Source of the DNA: Anaerolineaceae bacterium
GTDB lineage: Bacteria > Chloroflexota > Anaerolineae > Anaerolineales > Anaerolineaceae
Direction of reading: 5' to 3'
DNA: 64,000 nucleotides
Assembly: GCA_016841365.1 (NCBI GenBank)
Contig: JAENZI010000011.1
Span: 28,863 to 92,862 of the forward strand
This document shows positions 9,081 to 17,068 of the stretch, one piece after another (position 1 is the first letter of the stretch; every line of letters begins with the position of its first letter). The notes under the pieces were generated by a model that worked only from the letters and a program-made list of their open reading frames with translations, made no database searches and had not been told where the DNA came from. The translations under genes and the position numbers were made by a program.

Positions 9081-9929
9081 ATGAAGAAAAATACTTCACA
9101 GTCAAAACACATCAGTAAACGAGCCTGGTTGTTGCTTATTGTAATCTTATTGATCGCCGTTATTGCAGGTGTGGTTTGGCTGATACGATCATCATCTCCT
9201 GATGAGCCGGGACTTGGGAACCTGACGCCATATATGACTTACGAGGTGGTGCAGGCGTACCCGCACGACGCGCAAGCTTTTACTCAGGGTTTGGTCTATT
9301 GGGATGGTTTTCTGTATGAGAGCACCGGGTTATACGGGGAATCCAGCTTGCGGAAAGTTGAAGTAGACACCGGTAGGGTGGTGATGCAGGTTGATCTGCC
9401 CCCCCAGTATTTTGCGGAAGGCCTGGCGCTGTGGGAAGACCGCCTGGTGCAGTTAACCTGGCAAGAGGGGACAGGTTTTATTTATGATATTTCAGATTTT
9501 TCGCAAACAGGGCAATTCACTTACCCGACCGAAGGCTGGGGATTGACCCATGATGGAGAGCGGTTGATCTTGAGTGACGGTTCGGATACGCTTTACTTCC
9601 TTGACCCGGACACATTTGCATTTATGGACTCGGTGAGAGTCACGTTTGAGGGCGAAGGCGTCACAAGGTTAAATGAGTTGGGATTTATTGATGGGCAGGT
9701 GTTTGCCAATATCTGGCAGACGGATCAGATTATCCGCATTGACCCTTCGAGTGGCGAGGTGCTCGGTTGGATAGATCTGGCAGGGATCTTGCCGGATGAC
9801 GCACGCAGACCAGAGACGGATGTGCTGAACGGGATTGCTTATGATTCAAAAAACAACCGTCTATTCATCACCGGTAAGCTTTGGCCTTTTCTCTACGAGA
9901 TCCGTTTGATCCCGGTTGAGGTGGAATAA
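9081..9929 (+). CDS. Glutaminyl-peptide cyclotransferase, membrane-anchored
   Basis: 282 aa. An N-terminal signal anchor (RAWLLLIVILLIAVIAGVVW, residues ~14-33) places the rest outside the cell. The catalytic part is the plant/bacterial-type five-bladed propeller glutaminyl cyclase: YPHDAQAFTQGLVYWDGFLYESTGLYGESSLRKV, AEGLALW, LTWQEGTGFIYD, TEGWGLTHDGERLILSDGSDTLYFLDP and LNGIAYDSKNNRLFITGKLWPFLYEI. The family converts N-terminal Gln of peptides to pyroglutamate, protecting them from aminopeptidases. Shine-Dalgarno is weak (GAGGGAAG just before ATG). It is divergent from pepT and ends at a shared terminator. Confidence 0.9.
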   Translation: MKKNTSQSKHISKRAWLLLIVILLIAVIAGVVWLIRSSSPDEPGLGNLTPYMTYEVVQAYPHDAQAFTQGLVYWDGFLYESTGLYGESSLRKVEVDTGRVVMQVDLPPQYFAEGLALWEDRLVQLTWQEGTGFIYDISDFSQTGQFTYPTEGWGLTHDGERLILSDGSDTLYFLDPDTFAFMDSVRVTFEGEGVTRLNELGFIDGQVFANIWQTDQIIRIDPSSGEVLGWIDLAGILPDDARRPETDVLNGIAYDSKNNRLFITGKLWPFLYEIRLIPVEVE

Positions 9930-9943
9930 AAGATTAAAGAATC

Positions 9944-9985
9944 AACAAAGGCGTCCAATGCAATTAGGACGCCTTTGTTTTTGTG
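9944..9985 (+). terminator. Terminator between glutaminyl cyclase and hsp20
   Basis: AACAAAGGCGTCC (9944-9956) pairs perfectly with GGACGCCTTTGTT (9967-9979) around a 10-nt loop, followed by a T-rich tract (TTTTTG). It lies between convergent genes; the T tract favours the plus strand, though the stem could also serve hsp20. Confidence 0.88.
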
Positions 9986-9996
9986 TTCAATGATGT

Positions 9997-10488
9997 TTAC
10001 TTATTCTTTGATTTGCCTTCGATGACGTTCTGTTTCTCAGCGCCTTTGATTTCAATCCGGCGGGGTTTGACCTCTTCCTTCTTGGGAAGATGGATCTTCA
10101 ATACGCCGTTTTCAGTTTCGGCATCGATGCCTTCAACATCCACAGTGCCGGGCATTGAAATCGTGCGCGAGAATGTGCCATAGCGCCGTTCTCGCAGATG
10201 ATAGCGGCCTTCTTCACCCTTTTCCTCTCGTTCATCACGCATCTCAGCTTTGATCGAAAGGCTATTTTCGGTATAGGTGATTTCGATATCATCGGGGTTG
10301 ATGCCGGCAACATCGGCTTTGACGACAAACTCATCCTCATTTTCGATAACATCCAGCGGGATGCGCAGGTTCAAAGGTTCGCCGAAGCCAAGCTCGCCAT
10401 CATCATACAGGTTGTTCAGCATGCGCTCCATGGTGCGGTTCCAAGAAAGCATTTCTCGAATAGGGTCACGTCGAATTAAGTTGGCCAA
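9997..10488 (-). CDS. Hsp20 / alpha-crystallin family small heat-shock protein
   Basis: 163 aa with the alpha-crystallin domain at residues ~45-140: DEFVVKADVAGINPDDIEITYTENSLSIKAEM, YHLRERRYGTFSRTISMPGTVD and the closing AETENGVLKIHLPKKEE. The C-terminal RRIEIKG holds the I-x-I-like anchoring motif. Small Hsps are ATP-independent holdases forming large cytosolic oligomers. The start is TTG (10486-10488), supported by GGAGGT a few bases upstream and the typical MANLIRRDPIREM N-terminus. The 149-bp upstream gap is AT-rich; no CIRCE element was seen. Confidence 0.94.
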   Translation of the reverse strand: MANLIRRDPIREMLSWNRTMERMLNNLYDDGELGFGEPLNLRIPLDVIENEDEFVVKADVAGINPDDIEITYTENSLSIKAEMRDEREEKGEEGRYHLRERRYGTFSRTISMPGTVDVEGIDAETENGVLKIHLPKKEEVKPRRIEIKGAEKQNVIEGKSKNK

Positions 10489-10637
10489 AGGTTACCTCCA
10501 ATCTTATGATTTATAACTTGATTACGTTTTAACTATTTACGCTTTAAATTTAAAAAACAAATGTATGAAATTCGTCAAAATAAAGTAAGCAAAATATAAA
10601 AATGTTGATTATCGAGGGGGGTAAAGAATAAAGCGTT

Positions 10638-11411
10638 TTATGACCGTTCTTCTTGCGTTTTTTCAACAACCCAAAAGTGCGAAAGCCCTAAACGCTGCAG
10701 GGGAGTCTTTTCCAGCCACTGCAACACGTTTCTGAGGATTTTGCCGAAAGCAGGCCGCCGGGCGATGATGTTGTCGTAAGCGCCAAAGATGGTTTTGCGT
10801 TCAATGAATTTCACGGGCAAATCGCGAAATAGTTTTCTGAGACCTTGCCGTGTGTAAACATTGACATGCGGTGCCAGTTTATCCCGCCATTGGCGGGGCA
10901 GGTAGTTGATCAACGGGATGTTCCCGAAGTGATAATTCCCCCGCCAATAGAAGCCATGTGTCTCAAAGGGATAGCCGCGGTTGGGGCAAAACAGCACCAA
11001 CCGACCACCCGGGCGCAGAACCCGCACAATTTCATTGATGGCTGCCTGGTCATCATTCACGTGTTCCAGCACTTCATGGCTCAGCACAAAGTCAAACCTG
11101 TTGGATGGGAAGGGGAGCGTTTCTCCTGCGCCATTCACCACTTTTTCATTCTTTGTTTTGGCTTCGACAAGCCGTTCAAATTCAATATCCAGGCCAATCA
11201 CGCTGGCGAATGGTTCCTGCATGTGATCGAGATACATCCCAACGCCGCAGCCATCCACCAGTGCCGTGCCCGATGTTCTTTCGCCGACTGCGTCAAGGAT
11301 CATCTCAAAGCGACGGCGCTGGCCATCACGCCATACATAGGATGGCTCGCCGCGCAGGGCAGCCTTTTCCATATTGCGGGGTTGGACGGTCGCGTTTTCT
11401 CGCATTGTCAA
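10638..11411 (-). CDS. Class I SAM-dependent methyltransferase
   Basis: 257 aa. Rossmann-fold SAM-binding motif I reads TALVDGCGVGMYLDHM, followed by an acidic motif II (IGLDIEFERLVEAK), motif post-I FVLSHEVLEHVNDDQAA and INEIVRVLRPGGRLVLFCPNRG, as in Methyltransf_11 proteins. The substrate is unknown; the C-terminal half (YFRGNYHFG-like region, residues ~150-250) is not diagnostic. The TTG start at 11411 has AGGAG six bases upstream and overlaps the histidine-kinase stop; ATG 11405 is the alternative. It is co-transcribed downstream of the kinase gene. Confidence 0.88.
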   Translation of the reverse strand: MTMRENATVQPRNMEKAALRGEPSYVWRDGQRRRFEMILDAVGERTSGTALVDGCGVGMYLDHMQEPFASVIGLDIEFERLVEAKTKNEKVVNGAGETLPFPSNRFDFVLSHEVLEHVNDDQAAINEIVRVLRPGGRLVLFCPNRGYPFETHGFYWRGNYHFGNIPLINYLPRQWRDKLAPHVNVYTRQGLRKLFRDLPVKFIERKTIFGAYDNIIARRPAFGKILRNVLQWLEKTPLQRLGLSHFWVVEKTQEERS

Positions 11412-13102
11412 TCATTCTCCTGGGTGTAGGGCATCCACACCAGGATGGTTGTGCCTTTACCAGGTTCTGTTGTAATTTCAAGATCGCCGCCCACGTTGCG
11501 GGCGCGGGTTTGCATGTTTGAGATGCCGTGTCCAAGCGTGAATTGCATTTTTTGAGGGTCAAATCCCCTGCCATCATCATGCACTTCCATTAATACGCGG
11601 TCCGAGGTTGTCCAAACATTGACCTTTACCGAATTTGCCTGTGCATGCTTGGCGATGTTAGCCAAAGCTTCCTGACAGATGTGGAAGAGTGCAATTGCAT
11701 AGGAATCTGGCAGCGATTCCAGTCCTTCTGCTGGCCCAGTTAGATGGGTTTCCACCAGTGAGTTGGTGCGGAATTCCGTCACCAGCCGCTGCAAGCCCTT
11801 CATCAGGTCTTCTTCGTATAGCTGGCGCGGGCGCATATCCATGATGAAGGCGCGCAGGTCGCGGATGGTGCTGTTTAAGTCTTCAATGGATTGGTTGATG
11901 CGTTTGCGCGATTGTTCTGGTTCTTCACTCATGAGCAGACGGGCGTGTTCCAGAGTCAGCCCAACAGCATAGATGGATTGGATGATGCCATCGTGCAAAT
12001 CCATGCCGATGCGGTCGCGTTCTTCTAAAACGGCGAGCCTGCGCCCCTGAATGTTCAGGCGCACATTCTCGATGGTGGTGCCGACCCATGAGGCAATCGA
12101 AGACAGCAGTTGCTGGTCCATAGCATCCAGCGGGGCTTCTTGCGCCATAGCAATGCTCATCACGCCCAATACCTCACTGCGGGAAGTCAGCGGGAAACAA
12201 GCGACCTGATGAATGCCCTGTGCTGTGAGGGCATCGTTCCTCAAGTACGCGTCCTGTGTATAGGGGAGGTTGACCGAAACGGGTTGCCCGCTGCGGGCAG
12301 TTTGACCGATCAGTGATTCTTTGTGGGTGAAGCGGTCTTTCTTCCAAATTGCCAGTTCAGCTGAACCCTGCCCCAAAGTCTTGTAGAGGGTGTTATGGTC
12401 CTCTTCGCTCAAGTATATTTCGCCGATTTCCACATTAAAGTAATTGATCACGCGATTTAACGCTGTTCGCAAAAGTTCATCAAGTTCTGTAATGGAGGCA
12501 AGCGTTGAGGCGAGGTTGTTGAGCAGCGCCAGGTCTTGATTGCGGCGGGTCAGCGTTCGGTCACGCTCTTTTAATTCATCGTATGAATGGGCGTTGGAAA
12601 TAGCCACGGCAGCATAAGCAGCCAGGGTTTCGATCACACGTTCATCGTCGGCAGTAAAGGTGCCTGAGTCAACTTTTTCGGCAAGGTAAATCTGCCCCAA
12701 CTGCTGGTTGCCCAAATGAATTGGCATCCCCAACAGGGAAGTCGTCATGGTTTGATCTTCATCCGATTCAAACGTTCCGGATTGTTTCCGGACATAATCC
12801 ACGCGGATGGGGGTTTCGGTATCTGAGATCACATCGATCAGACCCAGGGCTTGCGGCGGGTTGTTGGTTTGGGGAACGTTACCTTCATCCATGCCAACGG
12901 AAATGAAGCGGGCAATTTGCCCATCATCACCCCGCACGCTGATTGCTGCATAGGTAGCCCCTGCCTGTTCACACGCAATGCGGGCGATCCGTTTGAGCAG
13001 AGAATCGATGGAAATGTCCTGCACAAGTTCCAGGCTGGCGCGATGCAGCGCAGCCAGGCGGTCTTCGATTTGCTCGCAAGATAAGGTGGTATCAACGATC
13101 AT
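11408..13102 (-). CDS. GAF-domain sensor histidine kinase (NarX/DegS-like, HisKA_3)
   Basis: 564-aa soluble kinase. Two GAF domains (residues ~15-180 and ~195-360) are followed by a HisKA_3 dimerisation/phosphoacceptor segment, EERDRIGMDLHDGIIQSIYA, where the HDGIIQ His is the phosphorylation site, then a HATPase_c domain with N-box ICQEALANIAKHAQANSV and G-box DDGRGFDP...LGHGISNMQTRA. No transmembrane segment, so it senses a cytosolic signal such as a redox state or small molecule. No response regulator gene is adjacent, so the partner is elsewhere. It shares an operon with the overlapping methyltransferase gene. Confidence 0.93.
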   Translation of the reverse strand: MIVDTTLSCEQIEDRLAALHRASLELVQDISIDSLLKRIARIACEQAGATYAAISVRGDDGQIARFISVGMDEGNVPQTNNPPQALGLIDVISDTETPIRVDYVRKQSGTFESDEDQTMTTSLLGMPIHLGNQQLGQIYLAEKVDSGTFTADDERVIETLAAYAAVAISNAHSYDELKERDRTLTRRNQDLALLNNLASTLASITELDELLRTALNRVINYFNVEIGEIYLSEEDHNTLYKTLGQGSAELAIWKKDRFTHKESLIGQTARSGQPVSVNLPYTQDAYLRNDALTAQGIHQVACFPLTSRSEVLGVMSIAMAQEAPLDAMDQQLLSSIASWVGTTIENVRLNIQGRRLAVLEERDRIGMDLHDGIIQSIYAVGLTLEHARLLMSEEPEQSRKRINQSIEDLNSTIRDLRAFIMDMRPRQLYEEDLMKGLQRLVTEFRTNSLVETHLTGPAEGLESLPDSYAIALFHICQEALANIAKHAQANSVKVNVWTTSDRVLMEVHDDGRGFDPQKMQFTLGHGISNMQTRARNVGGDLEITTEPGKGTTILVWMPYTQEND

Positions 13103-13277
13103 AGCGCGCTAATTTTACCTCGAAAAGCCTGAAAAGGTATTTTATGCGATCGGGTGGACGCTTGGATATTTTGCGTGAGTTCCATGCAGTATTCTATCTA
13201 ATTGCCCGAATTTAATGGGAATTTTTCTAAAACAGTCGATTATTTCGGTAATTTGATAGCTTTTGGGAGGGTCAATC

Positions 13278-13297
13278 CGGTATAAGTTAACCGGTAA
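13278..13297. promoter_or_regulatory. Inverted repeat in the kinase/HMGR divergent intergenic region
   Basis: The 282-bp gap between the divergent histidine-kinase and HMG-CoA reductase genes contains CCGGT...ACCGG, a short inverted repeat around TATAAGTTA. It could be an operator or chance; no convincing -35/-10 pair was found in the gap. Confidence 0.25.
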
Positions 13298-13384
13298 GTT
13301 GCGAAAACTTTTTTGAGGTGCGTCAGCACGTTGAAAATAAATGGAATGTGATAAAAATAATTATAACGAGGAGACAGGTGAAAA

Positions 13385-14683
13385 ATGTCTTCAAATGCGA
13401 AGGAAAAAAAGAAATTCTATAACCTCAACCGGGAAGCGCGCTTAGCGCAGCTGGCAGAATCCTTTGGCTTGACCGAATCGGATGTTGCGGCATTAAGCGG
13501 CGCGCAGGGGTTGACGCCAGAGCTGGCTGACCGGATGATCGAGAACGTGGTGGGGGTATTCAGTTTGCCGTTAGGTATTGCCCAAAATTTCAGGGTCAAC
13601 GGGCGTGATGTGCCCGTCCCGATGGTGGTGGAAGAACCTTCGATCGTGGCGGGGGCTTCATTTATGGCTAAGCTGGCACTCAACACAGGCGGCTTTTTCG
13701 CGCAGTCGACCGCGCCAGAGATGATTGGTCAGATCCAGATCCTCGATCTGGACGATCCGCCAGCCGCCCGGGTCAAACTGCTGGCAGAAAAAGACTCCCT
13801 GCTGGCACAGGCGGCAGAGGTTGACTCGGTGTTGATGGAATTAGGGGGCGGTCCCAAGGATTTTGAGGTGCGCTTGATCGAGGATTCGCCGATTGGCGTC
13901 TTTCTTGTGGCTCATCTTATCTATGATGTGCGTGATGCGATGGGGGCTAACGCGGTCAACACTGCCGTGGAACGATTAGCGCCAAGAATCGAGCAAATTA
14001 CAGGCGGACGTGTTCTGCTGCGGATACTCTCGAACTTAGCAGATCGACGCCTGGCGTGGGCGAGGGTGACCATCCGCACCGAAGACCTGGCGTTCGATGC
14101 GTTCACGGGGGAGCAGGTGCGGGATGGGATCATCGAAGCCTGGGCGTTTGCTGCTGCGGACCCTTACCGCGCCGCGACGCACAACAAGGGCATTATGAAT
14201 GGGGTTGATCCGATCGTGATCGCTACCGGGAACGATTGGCGCGCCATTGAAGCCGGGGCGCATGCTTACGCTGCCAGGCACGGCAGGTATCAGTCCTTAT
14301 CCACATGGGAGGTGGATTCTGATGGGAATTTGGTGGGGATGTTGGAGATGCCTCTGGCGGTGGGTACGGTTGGGGGTGCCACCCAGGTACACCCGGCAGC
14401 CAAAGCCAGCCTGCGTTTGATGGGGGTGGAAAAAGCAACAGAACTGGCAGAGGTGATCGTTTCGGTTGGTCTGGCGCAGAACCTGGCTGCGCTGCGGGCG
14501 TTGGCAACTGAAGGCATCCAGCGCGGTCATATGAGCCTGCACGCCAGGCAGGTGGCTGCTGCCGCTGGCGCTGACGGTATGCAAATCGATCGGCTGGCAG
14601 AACGTTTGGTGGCGGATAAAACAATCCGCATTGATTATGCCAGGCAAGTTTTAGAGGAATGGAGTGAGCAATCAGATGACTGA
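13385..14683 (+). CDS. mvaA: Hydroxymethylglutaryl-CoA reductase, class II
   Basis: 432 aa, the length of the shorter class II enzyme. Motifs: ENVVGVFSLPLGIAQNF (substrate loop with catalytic Glu), VEEPSIVAGASFMAKLA, DAMGANAVNTAVE (nucleotide binding), NKGIMNGVDPIVIATGNDWRA with catalytic Lys and Asp nearby, GTVGGATQVHP and the C-terminal GHMSLHARQVA carrying the catalytic His. It interconverts HMG-CoA and mevalonate. Adjacent HMG-CoA synthase and thiolase genes argue for the biosynthetic direction here, although class II enzymes were first known from mevalonate degradation. Shine-Dalgarno GAGGAGAC precedes the ATG. It overlaps the next gene by 20 bp. Confidence 0.95.
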   Translation: MSSNAKEKKKFYNLNREARLAQLAESFGLTESDVAALSGAQGLTPELADRMIENVVGVFSLPLGIAQNFRVNGRDVPVPMVVEEPSIVAGASFMAKLALNTGGFFAQSTAPEMIGQIQILDLDDPPAARVKLLAEKDSLLAQAAEVDSVLMELGGGPKDFEVRLIEDSPIGVFLVAHLIYDVRDAMGANAVNTAVERLAPRIEQITGGRVLLRILSNLADRRLAWARVTIRTEDLAFDAFTGEQVRDGIIEAWAFAAADPYRAATHNKGIMNGVDPIVIATGNDWRAIEAGAHAYAARHGRYQSLSTWEVDSDGNLVGMLEMPLAVGTVGGATQVHPAAKASLRLMGVEKATELAEVIVSVGLAQNLAALRALATEGIQRGHMSLHARQVAAAAGADGMQIDRLAERLVADKTIRIDYARQVLEEWSEQSDD

Positions 14684-15752
14684 ATCAGTGCACGAAGGAA
14701 TCATTAATAAACCGATCCGCCCAGTTGGGATTATTGGCTATGGCGCGTATATCCCCCGCTATCGTTTACCAGGGACAGAAATCTCTCAGATATGGAAGGG
14801 TGAGCCATCTCCCGGGCCGGTGAAGGAAAAAGCTGTTGCCGGGCTGGATGAAGATGTGATCACCATGTCGATTGAGGCTTCACGCAATGCCCTTGCACGG
14901 GCTGGCATTGACCCGCTGTTGCTGCGGGCGGTATGGGTGGGTTCTGAATCCCATCCTTATGCAGTCAAGCCTTCAGGCACGATTGTAGCCGAAGCTATTG
15001 GCGCTTCGGCAAACATCCAGGCTGGCGATTGGGAGTTTGCCTGCAAGGCTGGCTCCGAAGCGGTTGTGGCTGCTATGGGCTTGGTAGGGTCCCAAATGGG
15101 AGAGTATGCTCTGGCGATCGGGATGGATACCGCCCAGGGTAAACCGGGGGATGCATTAGAATACACTGCATCATCTGGCGGAGCGGCTTTCATCATTGGG
15201 CCTGCTGATCAAGCCTTAGCATCGATTGATGCGCATTACTCCTACGTGACGGATACCCCTGATTTTTGGCGGCGGGCGCATCAAAAATATCCCGAACATG
15301 GTCAGCGCTTCACCGGCGACCCGGCGTATTTCCATCATATCCTCTCTGCTTCAAGCACCTTGATGAAGCATGAAGGGATGGCGGCCGAAGATTTTCGGTT
15401 TGCGATCTTCCATCAACCCAATCAAAAATTCCCAGAACGGGTAGCAAAACAGCTTGGTTTCAAACCAGAACAGATCAAAGATGGCTTGCTCTCCCCGGTG
15501 ATCGGAAACACGTATGCCGGTGCCTCACTGGTGGGTTTGACGGCGGTATTGGATATTGCCTCTCCCGGGGATCGAATTTTGGTCACGTCATATGGATCTG
15601 GCGCAGGGTCGGATTCCTTTATCATCACCGTCAAAGAGGCTTTGCTTGAACGCCGTGAGAAAGCCTTGAGCACGCAGAATTATATCGCCCGGCGGACGGA
15701 AATCGATTATGCAACATATGTCCGTTTTCGCGGCAAGATTGCGATGAGGTGA
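14664..15752 (+). CDS. Hydroxymethylglutaryl-CoA synthase, archaeal type
   Basis: 362 aa. GIIGYGAYIPRYRLP opens the protein; the nucleophilic Cys lies in DWEFACKAGSEAVVAA, the catalytic His in RFAIFHQPNQKFPERVA, and GNTYAGASLVGL plus SYGSGAGSDSFIITV are late family blocks. It condenses acetoacetyl-CoA with acetyl-CoA. Sequence and gene order (synthase followed by a SCP2-like thiolase) match the archaeal arrangement. The GTG start at 14664 has AGAGGA upstream; ATG 14676 is the alternative. It overlaps the reductase by 20 bp and the thiolase by a few bases, so all three are translationally coupled. The DUF35 OB-fold partner usual in archaea is not present here. Confidence 0.93.
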   Translation: MSNQMTESVHEGIINKPIRPVGIIGYGAYIPRYRLPGTEISQIWKGEPSPGPVKEKAVAGLDEDVITMSIEASRNALARAGIDPLLLRAVWVGSESHPYAVKPSGTIVAEAIGASANIQAGDWEFACKAGSEAVVAAMGLVGSQMGEYALAIGMDTAQGKPGDALEYTASSGGAAFIIGPADQALASIDAHYSYVTDTPDFWRRAHQKYPEHGQRFTGDPAYFHHILSASSTLMKHEGMAAEDFRFAIFHQPNQKFPERVAKQLGFKPEQIKDGLLSPVIGNTYAGASLVGLTAVLDIASPGDRILVTSYGSGAGSDSFIITVKEALLERREKALSTQNYIARRTEIDYATYVRFRGKIAMR

Positions 15753-16924
15753 GTATGCCCAGGACACATTCTGAAGTGATTGTTGCTGGTATTGGGCAAA
15801 CCCCTGTAGGAGAACATTGGGATCTCTCATTGCGGCAGCTTGCCACACATGCAATTTTTGATGCCCTTGATCAGGCTGCGGGACTCAGGCCGCAGGTGAT
15901 GTATGTCGGCAATATGCTGGCGGCGACAGCATCACGCCAGGCAAACTTGGGCGCATTATTGACGGAGAACGCAGGTCTGAGCGGGATTGAAGGTGTGACC
16001 GTAGAGGCAGCTGATGCTTCGGGCGGTGCAGCACTGCGCATGGCTTACCTGGCGGTGCTTTCTGGTGCAGTGGATGTCGCTATTGCGGTGGGTGTTGAGA
16101 AATACACCGATGTGATCGGCCCCGAATCAGAAACGCTGCTTTCCCAAATGCTGGATGCGGATTTTGAGGCTGCTCAGGGGCTGACGCCTATCAGTTTGGC
16201 TGGTTTGCTATTTCACCGTTACCTTGCGGAATATTCTGCCGATAGAGCCGCTTTTGGCGGCTTCCCGGAAGTTGCCCATGCCAATGGCGCCACGAACCTG
16301 AATGCTATGTTTCAGAGGGCAATGGGTGCTGGCGTCTATCAGAAGCGAGCGTCAAAAGATGCCCAGGTATTGAACCTGTTTGATGTTGCACCCTATGCTG
16401 ATGGGGCGGCGGCTGTAATTTTAGCGCGGGAAGATGCCTTGCCAGAAGGTTGGCCAGAAAAACGCGTGCGCCTGATTGGGTCGTCACTGGTGACCGACAC
16501 ACTCTCCATCCATGACCGGCCGGCACCTCTGGTCTGGGATGCCGCCAGGCTTTCGGTTGAACGCGCCTGCCGTGCGGCGGGGGTGATGCCGAAGGACTTG
16601 GATTTCTTTGAAGTGCATGACGCCACGTCACTTCATGCAGCCCTATCACTGGAGGCAGCAGGGTTTGCGTCGCAGGGCCAGGGCTGGATGCTGGCAAAGG
16701 ATGATGTAATTGGTCTGTCGGGGCAGATCCCGATCTCGACATTTGGCGGGCTGAAAGCGCGCGGACATCCCTTAGGTGCGACCGGCATTTACCAGGCGGT
16801 AGAGGCCGTTCTGCAGTTGCGCGGCGAGGCAGGCGCTAACCAGGTTCAAGGCGCCAGACTAGGGTTAATCCAAAATTTGGGCGGCATGGCTGCCACAGCG
16901 GCAGCTCATATTCTGGCAATTTAA
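15749..16924 (+). CDS. Archaeal-type (SCP2-like) thiolase, nucleophilic Cys replaced by Asp
   Basis: 391 aa from GTG 15749 (overlapping the HMGS stop) or 389 aa from ATG 15755, which has the better GAGGTG ribosome site. The fold is recognised from VIVAGIGQTPVGEH, AYLAVLSGAVDVAIAVGVEKYTD, FEVHDATSLHAAL (catalytic His), GGLKARGHPLGATGIYQ (His) and NLGGMAATAAAH. The site that should read A-C-A-S-G reads VEAADASGGAALR: Asp encoded by GAT at 16013-16015. Only one Cys exists in the whole protein (ERACRAAG), away from the active site. By position it should supply acetoacetyl-CoA or scaffold HMGS. Without the Cys it may be a non-catalytic subunit or use different chemistry. Confidence 0.88.
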   Translation: MSMPRTHSEVIVAGIGQTPVGEHWDLSLRQLATHAIFDALDQAAGLRPQVMYVGNMLAATASRQANLGALLTENAGLSGIEGVTVEAADASGGAALRMAYLAVLSGAVDVAIAVGVEKYTDVIGPESETLLSQMLDADFEAAQGLTPISLAGLLFHRYLAEYSADRAAFGGFPEVAHANGATNLNAMFQRAMGAGVYQKRASKDAQVLNLFDVAPYADGAAAVILAREDALPEGWPEKRVRLIGSSLVTDTLSIHDRPAPLVWDAARLSVERACRAAGVMPKDLDFFEVHDATSLHAALSLEAAGFASQGQGWMLAKDDVIGLSGQIPISTFGGLKARGHPLGATGIYQAVEAVLQLRGEAGANQVQGARLGLIQNLGGMAATAAAHILAI

Positions 16925-16933
16925 ATTATTTTT

Positions 16934-16956
16934 TGAGGGGGAAAACCTCATTTTTT
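16934..16956 (+). terminator. Terminator of the HMGR-HMGS-thiolase operon
   Basis: TGAGG (16934-16938) pairs with CCTCA (16946-16950), followed by six T. A second small hairpin, ACGCC/GGCGT, follows directly at 16957-16971. Confidence 0.7.
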
Positions 16957-16977
16957 ACGCCTTTCAGGCGTGATTCT

Positions 16978-17005
16978 TGACATTCAACCTGTCTGTGTTT
17001 ATACT
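16978..17005 (+). promoter_or_regulatory. Sigma-70-type promoter of the LacI-led operon
   Basis: TTGACA at 16978-16983 and TATACT at 17000-17005 are separated by 16 bp. Transcription would start near 17012, inside the operator described next. Confidence 0.85.
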
Positions 17006-17006
17006 A

Positions 17007-17022
17007 TGGAAAACGTTTACCA
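17007..17022 (+). promoter_or_regulatory. LacI-family operator
   Basis: TGGAAAAC-GTTTACCA is a 16-bp palindrome with one mismatched pair and the central CG typical of LacI/GalR operators. It abuts the -10 hexamer and covers the predicted start site, so the regulator encoded just downstream probably represses its own operon by blocking RNA polymerase. Confidence 0.82.
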
Positions 17023-17068
17023 TTAACACTCAAGTTTAGCCACTTTCAACGGGGAAGGCGACTGATTT

